This document shows, in pieces, positions 25,330 through 33,162 of a DNA stretch of 64,000 nucleotides. The translations under genes and the position numbers were made by a program. Numbering within the stretch: the first letter of the stretch is position 1; each line of letters opens with the position of its first letter. The notes beneath the pieces were generated by a model that was not told the origin of the DNA, did not search any database, and saw only the letters and a program-made list of their open reading frames with translations. Origin of the DNA: Hahellaceae bacterium (GTDB lineage: Bacteria; Pseudomonadota; Gammaproteobacteria; Pseudomonadales; Oleiphilaceae); contig JACKOD010000006.1 of the NCBI GenBank assembly GCA_024234505.1, positions 1 through 64,000 on the forward strand, written 5' to 3'.

Positions 25330-26799
25330 ATGACTGCCAACACCCTGTTCAAAAGCCTGTGCTGGTTCGCGCTCAGTCTGGTTTCTGTGGCCCATCCCGT
25401 GCAAGCGCTTTCACTTCAGGTGCCGCAAGTCACGGTATTATCCGGCCAGGAAGACCCGTTGGCAGGGCAGGCCCCGCTCCTCTCGGCACTCGCGAAGTGC
25501 TGTACGGAAGCCCGGCTGAAACAACCGCTGAGCCACACGCTCACTTCAAAAAAAGTCGCGCAGGTGGGCCTGATGAGCCTGTTCTCCGGCCAGAGTGACG
25601 GCTGGTATTTTGAGCCCATCACGAATAACGGCCTGTTCCGCCTGATGGCCGACTACCAGCCCTCACACCCCAAAGCCATTACTCTGGATGCCGGCGTAAC
25701 CGAACTGGGCGCACTCACCAAACAACTCAATGATGACAACCTTCTGCGCCCCTTCAAGGATGGCTACCTGCTGAGCTATCCCTTGGTCATTCAGCCCGGA
25801 GCCACGCTCCTGATCGACCACACAACACTATATCTGGCCACCCATGCCGGCACGGTAATAATTAACCGGGGCGAACTCTCGCTATTGCACAGTCAACTCA
25901 GTAGCTGGCGCGACAAGTCGTTCAGTCTCAGCCTGCCGCACTTTAAACCATTTATCGTGAGCTGGAGCGACAGCCAGACAAGGATAGATCATTCCCGCCT
26001 GATGAATCTGGGCTACGAGGGCCATCTCACTCACGGACTGACACTGCTCCGGCATCCAACCCAGCCCGAAGGTTCGACGGCTTATCTGGAAAGCAGTCAT
26101 AGTGAATTCAGCCAGATGGACACCGCCATCACGGCGCAAAACGCGATATTGACGATCAGCGAAAGCACGTTCCACGACCTGCACCGCTACGGATTGGATT
26201 TGCAGCAAGTCACTCTGCTTTTCCAGCAAAACCATGTGGAAAATATCAAGCTGCAGTCGGGGATGCGGATACAAGGACACAGTGCAGCCATACTTCGCGA
26301 CAATCTGTTCGACCGCACAGGTAAGGCCGGCATCGAATTACACCAGGCCGACGGCTATTTCGATATCGACCACAATCTCGTCGGCCATGCCCAAAGCGAT
26401 GGACTGTCTGTCCGGGATAACGAAAAGCCGACCGGCGCATTGCGAATCAGGGGCAACCTGTTTGCAAATAGTGCTCGCAGCGGGGTAGTCATGGATTCCG
26501 CTCTAAATGCATTTATTACCGGAAACCGCTTTACCGGTAATGCCGCCTATGCCATCCAGCTGGATCAACACTCGTTGACACAAGGGCACAGCGTAATATT
26601 GAACAATACCTTTTTCGATTCCGGAGAAGCCGCTATCACCGCCAAAAATATCCGTTCCCTGTTGCTGGGTAACAATCAATGGAATTTACCCCCCGGCAAC
26701 CACGCCGTATTCAGTGGTGATCTGCAGGCCTTGCAAGGGACGCTAATGAAGGCACTGATGGATGAAAACACTCTGCTGAAAGTCAGCCAGAGCCCATAG
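25330..26799 (+). CDS. algG: AlgG-like mannuronan C5-epimerase homologue lacking the DPHD motif
   Basis: A 489-residue secreted right-handed parallel beta-helix protein (signal peptide about 1-26; helix about 110-430), last gene of the alginate cluster and best matched to AlgG, which turns D-mannuronate into L-guluronate in the periplasm and protects the polymer. In AlgG the active site has YGIDPHDRS; here the aligned segment (nt 26191-26220) reads YGLDLQQVT, so Pro, His and Asp of DPHD are replaced and only the first Asp stays. The downstream KKHGIIISRE region is also altered (LQSGMRIQG). It may be an epimerase-dead scaffold. Pseudomonas AlgG is about 543 residues. Confidence 0.8.
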   Translation: MTANTLFKSLCWFALSLVSVAHPVQALSLQVPQVTVLSGQEDPLAGQAPLLSALAKCCTEARLKQPLSHTLTSKKVAQVGLMSLFSGQSDGWYFEPITNNGLFRLMADYQPSHPKAITLDAGVTELGALTKQLNDDNLLRPFKDGYLLSYPLVIQPGATLLIDHTTLYLATHAGTVIINRGELSLLHSQLSSWRDKSFSLSLPHFKPFIVSWSDSQTRIDHSRLMNLGYEGHLTHGLTLLRHPTQPEGSTAYLESSHSEFSQMDTAITAQNAILTISESTFHDLHRYGLDLQQVTLLFQQNHVENIKLQSGMRIQGHSAAILRDNLFDRTGKAGIELHQADGYFDIDHNLVGHAQSDGLSVRDNEKPTGALRIRGNLFANSARSGVVMDSALNAFITGNRFTGNAAYAIQLDQHSLTQGHSVILNNTFFDSGEAAITAKNIRSLLLGNNQWNLPPGNHAVFSGDLQALQGTLMKALMDENTLLKVSQSP

Positions 26800-27062
26800 C
26801 TGGATATAATCCATACTCTGAAAAAGTTTGCTCAGTAAGCAAAAGCATTCCGTCAATTTCATCATTTTCATTGAAGTTTTGGTTAGGGCGGTTGACGTTT
26901 GCCGCCATCACACGGTATCGAGGGGCGTCCTCGCCCCGATAGCCGAGCCACATTAGCCGATAACGATCCGATCAAAATGAAGAAGGGTCAATGAGCTGTA
27001 CTGCATCATACGCCTAATTTCCAAAAAGAGCCTATTTGCGCTCACCGCTTGTAACTGCCGCT
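26800..27062. other. Intergenic region after the alginate cluster
   Basis: No gene seen. A GC-rich imperfect hairpin (ATCGAGGGGCG ... CGCCCCGAT, about 26917-26940) without a T-run may mark the transcript end. The sequence changes character here, from the alginate locus to accessory genes on the other strand. Confidence 0.35.
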
Positions 27063-27575
27063 TTACCCTTCTACTGTCCAGTTCATATCTGGTCTCAGTG
27101 TGTTTTGATCGACTACCACGGGATGAGCATCAACGACTTTTAACCATTGTCTCAGCTTTAATAGTACATTTGCAGGCTCAATAGCGTTTGGGAATAGCCT
27201 TGAATGCTTTTTAGGCTGTTCCAAGTGCAACACTACCCTTAGCGTATTTTTCCTCAGAGCATTCCGTGCGAATTGCTTTTCATCTGCACTATTAGCGTAG
27301 CATTTAGCCGCAATCAATCCGGTCAGTGTATCTCTTACTTTCAAAGCCACCTCTTCTCCCAAGTCGATGGGCTTTGTACGCGCATTGTGTCGGTAATCTT
27401 TGACTTCTATCAACCATGTTTGCTGGTTATCAATATGAACAATATCAATAGCTTTTGTACCGCCAAAAGCAGAATTGAACTGGTTACGGTAAAAAGACCA
27501 CTCATCATATTTACTTGACTGGCAATTTTCAGGAAAAGTGAACGCTAAGCGCCCTTCAATAATCCGATTATTCAT
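27063..27575 (-). CDS. PD-(D/E)XK nuclease-like partner of the adjacent ATPase
   Basis: A 170-residue protein not matched to a named family. It has a restriction-endonuclease-like core: KAIDIVHI (Asp44), a short turn, then WLIEVKDYR (Glu57-x-Lys59), the D...ExK signature of PD-(D/E)XK nucleases; an upstream Glu (YDEW, Glu25) could be the fourth residue. The start used is the ATG at 27575, inside the last codons of the ATPase gene (8-bp overlap) with GGAGGA as ribosome site; the longer frame upstream is the ATPase shadow. Tight coupling suggests a two-protein complex, with the ATPase controlling DNA or RNA cleavage. Function inferred only. Confidence 0.7.
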   Translation of the reverse strand: MNNRIIEGRLAFTFPENCQSSKYDEWSFYRNQFNSAFGGTKAIDIVHIDNQQTWLIEVKDYRHNARTKPIDLGEEVALKVRDTLTGLIAAKCYANSADEKQFARNALRKNTLRVVLHLEQPKKHSRLFPNAIEPANVLLKLRQWLKVVDAHPVVVDQNTLRPDMNWTVEG

Positions 27576-28629
27576 GGCGTCCTCCAGATGACATAAAACG
27601 TTCTGACTGATCCAAGTCTTCATCCAGGAGCACAAGAGTGCGTAGCTCATCAATTGATGACCCCTGCTCAACTTCGACACCATTCTCACCGGCAACTAAA
27701 GAGAAATAACGCTGTGGAATTCTTTTAAAGGCATTTTCCTGTGATAAAACCTCCAGCTCACGCAGTAAAAACAATGAATGACTGGCAATAAACACTTGAA
27801 TACCGCTGTTGCATAAATGCAAAATAACACGAGCTACCAGTTTAATTAGTTTTGGATTTAAATTAGTTTCAGGTTCATCCCAAAACAAGTAGCCTTTATC
27901 CAGTAATGATCCAGTAGCGATCAAACGTACCACCATGGCAAGTTTACGCAAGCCTTCTGCAACCAGAGGCATTTCCATTTTTCCTTGGCCAACAAGCGAC
28001 AAATAAAAGCGACCATTGGTATCTAATATAACTTTTCCTCCCATCGCATCCTCAAGCGGCTTTAATAAATCGGCAGCTTTTTTTTCTCTAGGCCCCTTTA
28101 GTGCTGGAGCCCCGAGCAAAATGCAGGTATCCCTATAGGTTTCATCGAATTCGAGATAGTGATTGTCATATATCGAAACAAAGCCAGGATACAAGGTTAG
28201 AAGCTCTCTTGTGGGTAAAAATACAGGAGCCTTCGGTTGCCACGCACAACTTAAAAAATCAACCTGCACCTCTGATTTACTTGAAGTGGCGAATCCTATT
28301 GCAAAATCAAGTTTGGACTCATCAAATTCCAGAGACAATTCGCAGCGCTCGCGCCCCTGCTTTCGTCGAGCCAAGCGGCCTAATGCTTCAGGACGAAACA
28401 CATTAACCAACTTTTCGGCGTATGTTTTTTGCATTGCTGTTTTCGTGGGGTCGCCTGCGCCAGGCTTACGACCTTCCTCAGCACTGGCGGCTATAAGCGA
28501 ATATGCTGCTTTCAACACATGCGATTTTCCACAACCATTTTCGCCGATAATGACATTTAAACCCGCCGAAAAGACAAGATCAGATTCTTGAAAGACCGTT
28601 AAGTTTTTTACTATCATTCTCTTGAGCAT
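27568..28629 (-). CDS. RecF/OLD-like AAA ATPase
   Basis: A 353-residue SMC/ABC-like ATPase of the AAA_15/AAA_21 kind. Walker A is GENGCGKS (residues 29-36), Walker B is YLFWDEPETNLNP with Asp251-Glu252, and the switch His284 is in FIASHS. The middle region has no long coiled coil, so it is a compact ATPase rather than a true SMC. There is no Toprim domain, unlike OLD proteins. It forms a two-gene operon with the downstream PD-(D/E)XK-like protein, an ATPase-plus-nuclease layout known from phage defence systems such as Septu and Gabija in general design, but with a different nuclease fold from Septu's HNH. Biological role unproven. Confidence 0.85.
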   Translation of the reverse strand: MLKRMIVKNLTVFQESDLVFSAGLNVIIGENGCGKSHVLKAAYSLIAASAEEGRKPGAGDPTKTAMQKTYAEKLVNVFRPEALGRLARRKQGRERCELSLEFDESKLDFAIGFATSSKSEVQVDFLSCAWQPKAPVFLPTRELLTLYPGFVSIYDNHYLEFDETYRDTCILLGAPALKGPREKKAADLLKPLEDAMGGKVILDTNGRFYLSLVGQGKMEMPLVAEGLRKLAMVVRLIATGSLLDKGYLFWDEPETNLNPKLIKLVARVILHLCNSGIQVFIASHSLFLLRELEVLSQENAFKRIPQRYFSLVAGENGVEVEQGSSIDELRTLVLLDEDLDQSERFMSSGGRHE

Positions 28630-28778
28630 ATCAGCCCCCTAATAATCCAATCCAAGATAACAAAATATATTTACAAGACAGGACGGCCCTGGTTCAGCGC
28701 CCCGGCACTGAATAACCGGCTAACGAAAGACGTCCCACCAGAAAAAACCTTAAACCGCCACACTTATCCGCTTAAAGC

Positions 28779-29372
28779 TCAACCCGGATGGGGCAACGGA
28801 TAAGCAACAACGCCATTAAAAGATCCGCGATTGATCGCGGTTGCAATATCTTCGCTGACCACAATGGTCGACACAAAGGGTCTTAAACGAAAGATGTTGC
28901 TATGACCCGTTTTTGATTCATCAACAACCAGTTTAGACGGATCATCAATAACGGCGGGAGAGTCAGAGTGAGCAATATCTTCGCAATCAAATGATTTTGT
29001 GATGTTAACAAAGCAGTAGTTTGTGGTCAGGGGTTCGTCGTTAAATGAATTATCAAGCCTAACCGGAAAGGTTTGTATCTCTTCTCGCTGACCAATGGCC
29101 TTCAGGAGGCGTTCAGACATAAGAGAATCGTGTTCATAATAATCAAGCATCCGCTGATTAAGATTTAACGCCTCCGGCGCGCCTTCATAATCCGGATCAT
29201 ATTGATCATAACCATAGTCTTCACCCGCCTGGACTGAAAAAACAATCGCGTCATTTCCAAGCATTGCTTCATCAAGCCCTGCACCGGACTTTGGATTCAG
29301 CTCACGATGCGATTGACGGCTAAGCATCACATTTTCGCCGTTATCTTTTGCAAAGAGATAATAATATTGCAT
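28779..29372 (-). CDS. Imm11/DUF1629-like immunity protein (orphan)
   Basis: A 197-residue protein resembling the Imm11 (DUF1629) family of contact-dependent toxin immunity proteins: start MQYYYLF, the central strand-helix TNYCFVNITKSFDCED, and the C-terminal pattern IFRLRPFVSTIVVSEDIATA followed by a short loop and the end of the domain. Such proteins usually sit next to polymorphic toxins, but no toxin gene is present in the neighbourhood, so this may be an acquired orphan immunity gene. The match is by pattern only. Confidence 0.55.
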   Translation of the reverse strand: MQYYYLFAKDNGENVMLSRQSHRELNPKSGAGLDEAMLGNDAIVFSVQAGEDYGYDQYDPDYEGAPEALNLNQRMLDYYEHDSLMSERLLKAIGQREEIQTFPVRLDNSFNDEPLTTNYCFVNITKSFDCEDIAHSDSPAVIDDPSKLVVDESKTGHSNIFRLRPFVSTIVVSEDIATAINRGSFNGVVAYPLPHPG

Positions 29373-29398
29373 GACTCAGTCATTCTCCCTGAACCAGC

Positions 29399-30142
29399 CT
29401 AGCCTTCACCCACCGCTGCGACAGACTCATCATCGTCAAGAAAGAAATCAGGGAAGTATTGTTTACCCATCCGCTGGTTATAGGCGCTGAGGTTTTTGCA
29501 TTTATACAGATAATCTTTCAGCGGACTGCGAAGCGGTACATTGAGAATATTACAGGTGAGCGCAAACAGCGTGGCATCAACCGTGGTGGGGTGTCCGCCC
29601 ATGAGGTAAGGCTTATCGCCCAGAAAATCAGCCACGGCCTTCAGGTCTTGCAGCCCGAATTCATAAATGTCTTCCTTGCTGTGCCTGCCCATGCCCTGAC
29701 TGTTCAGGTCAGACTGCATTTTCTTCTGGATCATATTCGGCACCAGCGTCTTAACCAGTGGCGGCATATGGCCAAAAAACTCCTGGCGGACTTTGCTCCA
29801 GTTATCATCAATCCAGCGATTGTAAATCACCACCCAGTAAAGGTGTTCTTCGAGCATTTTTCCGAACGCGTGGGCGATGGCTTTTTCCTGCTGCGACAGC
29901 GAGGCATCCAGATTAATGTCATAAGTCTTGGCCAGATGGCGCACGATCAGAGAGGAATCGGCAACGAGTTCATTCTGATCTTTGATAAACGGCAGTTTAC
30001 CTTTGGGCGCTTTACGGGGATCAGCCACTTCCCGCATTTCGTATTTGATCTCTGCCATTCGCAACCAGGTTTCGACTTTCAGGCAAAAGGGGCTCATGTT
30101 GGGAATGCCCATCAGGCGTGGGAACTGATACAGGGTGATCAT
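29399..30142 (-). CDS. Glutathione S-transferase family protein
   Basis: A 247-residue cytosolic GST-fold protein. The N-terminal thioredoxin-like domain has the SPFCLKVETWL segment and the cis-Pro plus ADSSLIVRHL glutathione-site pattern. The C-terminal all-helical domain contains PYLMGGHPTTVDATLFA, the typical N-capping box and hydrophobic staple region. It matches the GST_C_6 / metaxin-like group of bacterial GSTs. The substrate is unknown. It runs in the same direction as the Imm11-like gene 27 bp downstream. Confidence 0.85.
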   Translation of the reverse strand: MITLYQFPRLMGIPNMSPFCLKVETWLRMAEIKYEMREVADPRKAPKGKLPFIKDQNELVADSSLIVRHLAKTYDINLDASLSQQEKAIAHAFGKMLEEHLYWVVIYNRWIDDNWSKVRQEFFGHMPPLVKTLVPNMIQKKMQSDLNSQGMGRHSKEDIYEFGLQDLKAVADFLGDKPYLMGGHPTTVDATLFALTCNILNVPLRSPLKDYLYKCKNLSAYNQRMGKQYFPDFFLDDDESVAAVGEG

Positions 30143-30274
30143 GATGCAAGGCCTTGGCTAATCGTTGACTCAGTGACAGGGTCACTGCCGGTATAACGCC
30201 GCTCTTTACAGCGCGCTAAAGCAGAGTTTAGATGATTCATTACAGATGTTACAGATTTTGCCCGGAATAGCGCG

Positions 30275-31138
30275 CTAATCGGCGTAGATGCGTTCGCCTT
30301 GTGCATTAATCAACAACCAGGGCAACGCCAGCGAGTCCAGCCATGCGGGTGCGGCCGCGCCTTTGAGCATCGCGACAGTAGTGGCTGATCCGGCAATCAG
30401 ACAGCTGGGGCCGACCACGGTCACGCCGGCAATGTCGGAAACCACCGGATAACCCGTTTGAGGATGCAATATATGACAATAACGCCGGCCTTCCACCAGC
30501 ATATAGCGTTCGTAGTCACCACTGGAGGCAATTCCGCCATGTGCCAGAGGAATACTCGCAACAGCTGATTGGGTTTGCCTTGGATGACGAATACCAATCA
30601 TCCACGGAGAACCATCAGGATGCGGCCCGACCACCGCAATGTCTCCGCCCAATTCAACCAGCCCATGCTGAATACCGGAGTTTCGGCATTGTGTCGCCGC
30701 ACAGTCGGCAGCATATTCCTTACCCAAACCGCCAAAATCCAGTTCCATATCAGGAAGCCCAAAATAAAGCAGGGGGCGTTGCCAGCGTAATTTATCCCAG
30801 CCAGTGGCGGCAAGTGTTCGCGCTAACAACCCGGAATCCGGTAAATGGCCCGACTTAAAGTCCCATGCACGGCGCAACACGCCGGAAGTGACGTCAAATA
30901 CCCCGTCACTCTGCTCCCAGACAGCCTGAGCATAATCCAGCAGTGCTGCCGTTTCGTCATCGACCGCCACCCCCCATCCAGCGTGGGCCTGAGTATTGAT
31001 GACAGACAACACAGAGTCCGGACGATAACGTGAATACTTTTGCTCTATCCGCCGCACTTCTGCCTCTGCCCGGAATGCCGCCTGTTGACCGGCATCCTCA
31101 CTGGGTGCATACAGGCGCACCGTACAAGGTCCGCCCAT
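30275..31138 (-). CDS. apbE: FAD:protein FMN transferase ApbE
   Basis: A 287-residue ApbE. It attaches FMN covalently to Thr/Ser residues of target flavoproteins using FAD and Mg2+. Family marks: MGGPCTVRLYA at the start, the DFGGLGKEYAAD segment, ELGGDIAVVGPHPDG, and the C-terminal GSATTVAMLKG metal/FAD region. The family N-terminus normally includes a few residues before the MG (here RFHAMGG in frame), but no standard start codon lies there, so ATG 31138 is used. There is no visible signal peptide. Last gene of the DUF1592-DUF1501-TlpA-DUF4266-DUF3570-ApbE operon; no classic FMN_bind target is encoded nearby. Confidence 0.92.
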   Translation of the reverse strand: MGGPCTVRLYAPSEDAGQQAAFRAEAEVRRIEQKYSRYRPDSVLSVINTQAHAGWGVAVDDETAALLDYAQAVWEQSDGVFDVTSGVLRRAWDFKSGHLPDSGLLARTLAATGWDKLRWQRPLLYFGLPDMELDFGGLGKEYAADCAATQCRNSGIQHGLVELGGDIAVVGPHPDGSPWMIGIRHPRQTQSAVASIPLAHGGIASSGDYERYMLVEGRRYCHILHPQTGYPVVSDIAGVTVVGPSCLIAGSATTVAMLKGAAAPAWLDSLALPWLLINAQGERIYAD

Positions 31139-31169
31139 GGCATGAAAACGATAAGTGACGAGTGACAGC

Positions 31170-32327
31170 TTAATAAAGGTACTCCATACCGACGGTTAAT
31201 AACGTAAAGTTTATCAGGCCGGGATTTTCAACATCGACACCCCCCAGCGCAAAATCACCATCACTATAATAGCGTTCCCCACTCACTCGCAAACGCCAGT
31301 TCGGGCCACTGGCTACGGCCGCCAAACCCAACGTGATGGCGCCATAGGGTGACAGGCGATAATCGGATGATTGCTCGCCCGCTATCCCCGAAACATCAAA
31401 GGGCACATAAAAATCAGCCTGACTTTGCGTGTAATAGCGCAGCGACGGAGTAATTCTCAGCGAATCATCCAGATTCTGGTGCCATTCCATACCCAAGGTG
31501 TGTGAAAGAATTCCCCAGTCATCGGAATACAAACGATAGTCCAGATGCAGCGCCGCATTGCTATCGGCCATCCAGCGACGATAGCGAGTATTCCAGGCAA
31601 ACCCGAGGCGGCTATCCGGCCGCACATCATTGCTACGATAGGGGTCGGACAGATACCCATCGTGCATAGTCACTGTCAACGAGGTTTGAATGACCGACAC
31701 TGCATTAATCACCTGTGCCCCCCCGATAAATCCGGTGACACTGGTTTTGTCTTCAGACGTGGGTCTAACCGTACCACTTTGCTGAGTCGGCTCAATCGTA
31801 TCGCTTGAAAAGCCCACGCCCCCGGAGAGGGTCGTGCTTTTGTTGTTGAAGTGCTTTTCTCCTTCTACCCCCAGGTTGACCGCGTTGTAATCATCTTCTG
31901 TCGAGTATCCCAGACTGGCAGAGGCATTACCTTCGGGAAAATAGCGCGTTGCTTTGACATTCAAGTCCATGCGGGTATCTTCGATACTGGCTCCGCTCAT
32001 GACCAACAATGGCTTGCCATCGGCCCCTTTGGTTACGCCCATGGGAGACGCACCGCTCATACCTTCGTAATCGAAGGTAGCCAACAGACTGTAATCTTCA
32101 TTGACCGGACCTAACCAGCGGAACTGATGTGTACCTATGTCATAACGCGATTTACTGCCCGTAGCCACCGCCGATTCCGGCGCCCGATCTTCCTGATACT
32201 GCGAATAGTGGTAGCCAATTTCATTGCGTTCCGGCGGTGCATCGGCCTGTACTTGAGCACTAATGCCGGGCAATGCCATCGCAGCGGCAGTGAGCGCCTG
32301 TAACCGGGACGATTTCGTCTGTTTCAT
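31170..32327 (-). CDS. DUF3570 protein, probable outer-membrane beta-barrel
   Basis: A 385-residue secreted protein (signal peptide about 1-27, MKQTKSSRLQALTAAAMALP) of the DUF3570 family. Many alternating amphipathic strands and a C-terminus ending in aromatic residues (LLTVGMEYLY) point to an outer-membrane barrel. ATG 32327 has a good AAGGAAC ribosome site; the longer frame upstream overlaps the DUF4266 gene and is not used. DUF3570, DUF4266, TlpA-like and ApbE genes are often found together, which suggests one envelope redox or metallo-protein assembly pathway; no mechanism is established. Confidence 0.85.
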   Translation of the reverse strand: MKQTKSSRLQALTAAAMALPGISAQVQADAPPERNEIGYHYSQYQEDRAPESAVATGSKSRYDIGTHQFRWLGPVNEDYSLLATFDYEGMSGASPMGVTKGADGKPLLVMSGASIEDTRMDLNVKATRYFPEGNASASLGYSTEDDYNAVNLGVEGEKHFNNKSTTLSGGVGFSSDTIEPTQQSGTVRPTSEDKTSVTGFIGGAQVINAVSVIQTSLTVTMHDGYLSDPYRSNDVRPDSRLGFAWNTRYRRWMADSNAALHLDYRLYSDDWGILSHTLGMEWHQNLDDSLRITPSLRYYTQSQADFYVPFDVSGIAGEQSSDYRLSPYGAITLGLAAVASGPNWRLRVSGERYYSDGDFALGGVDVENPGLINFTLLTVGMEYLY

Positions 32328-32349
32328 GAGTGAGTTCCTTATTCCCTGA

Positions 32350-32583
32350 TCAGTTACAACCACAGCCGCCACCACCTGCGCTTGCAGCGCCGGACGAAGC
32401 TTCTTTACTAAAATAGATATGCTGCCTCAAGGCCGCATGCATGGGATCAGGCTCCCAGGCCATCTCGGGTCGTGCCAGCGAGCCCCGTTCCCAGGCAGGC
32501 ACCTCCTCCAGCACCGACATATCGGCACACGCTCCCAAAAATACCGGAAGTATCAGCGTGATCATCCCTAATTTAACTTTCAT
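32350..32583 (-). CDS. DUF4266 lipoprotein with C-terminal GGGGCGCN tail
   Basis: A 77-residue lipoprotein. The signal peptide ends with the lipobox FLGAC (Cys at residue 18-19), followed by the conserved DUF4266 core VPAWERGSLARPEMAW. The C-terminus is a small-residue tail ending GGGGCGCN, with two cysteines one residue apart. Start at ATG 32583, overlapping the end of the TlpA gene by 11 bp. The Cys tail could bind a metal or be a modification site acted on by the TlpA and ApbE proteins of the same operon; this is inference. Confidence 0.85.
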   Translation of the reverse strand: MKVKLGMITLILPVFLGACADMSVLEEVPAWERGSLARPEMAWEPDPMHAALRQHIYFSKEASSGAASAGGGGCGCN

Positions 32584-33124
32584 TCGCCGCCCCCTGTGTT
32601 GAGGTTTTATCGCTACCCGAGACCGTCGGCGCTTCCAGTAGTGCCTCAACCGACTTGCGTATTTTTTCGATATCGCTCTTTCTGAACCCAGTGTGCGAAG
32701 ACCGTATCACGCCCTGCTGGTCGATCAGAAACGAACTGGGCATCCCCATCAGCTGATACTGTCGCGGCGTCAGTTTTTGCTGATCAACCAGCACGGTATA
32801 ACTCACGGGAAATTGCTTGAGAAATGCCAGCCCTTCTTCCGGCGTTTCATCCAGATTAATGGCAATCACTTCAAATTTGTCGGCACCGACTTCTTGACGC
32901 AATTGATCCAGCATCGGCAGTGATTGCCGGCAAGGACCACACCAGGAGGCCCAGAAATCGAGATAGACCACCTTGCCGCGATAATCTTCCATCGATACCT
33001 CACCGCCGCCATAGATGCTGGGAAGAGAAAATCCGGGCGCGACGGCTGATGTCTCCGCATAAGAAGGCGCAACGGTTCCCACCATTAACAACCCGGTGAG
33101 TAGAAGTTCAGTCATTGCACGCAT
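32573..33124 (-). CDS. TlpA-family thiol-disulfide oxidoreductase
   Basis: A 183-residue periplasmic thioredoxin-like protein with a signal peptide (about 1-23) and the active site WCGPC in FWASWCGPCRQSLPML. The cis-Pro loop is in LMGMPSSFLID. Members reduce disulfides in cytochrome c or metalloprotein maturation. The ATG at 33124 is preceded by a GAGGTGA ribosome site. In this operon it could keep the Cys pair of the DUF4266 lipoprotein or the CxxCH motifs of the cytochrome-like protein reduced. Confidence 0.92.
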   Translation of the reverse strand: MRAMTELLLTGLLMVGTVAPSYAETSAVAPGFSLPSIYGGGEVSMEDYRGKVVYLDFWASWCGPCRQSLPMLDQLRQEVGADKFEVIAINLDETPEEGLAFLKQFPVSYTVLVDQQKLTPRQYQLMGMPSSFLIDQQGVIRSSHTGFRKSDIEKIRKSVEALLEAPTVSGSDKTSTQGAANES

Positions 33125-33162
33125 AAATCACCTCACTATTCAGGAATGTTGCTCTCATGGCG

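Noticed and set aside
29459..30196. A 245-codon plus-strand ORF opposite the glutathione transferase gene
   Set aside because: It is the antisense shadow of a well-supported GST gene, has no family features, and its codon pattern follows from the other strand.
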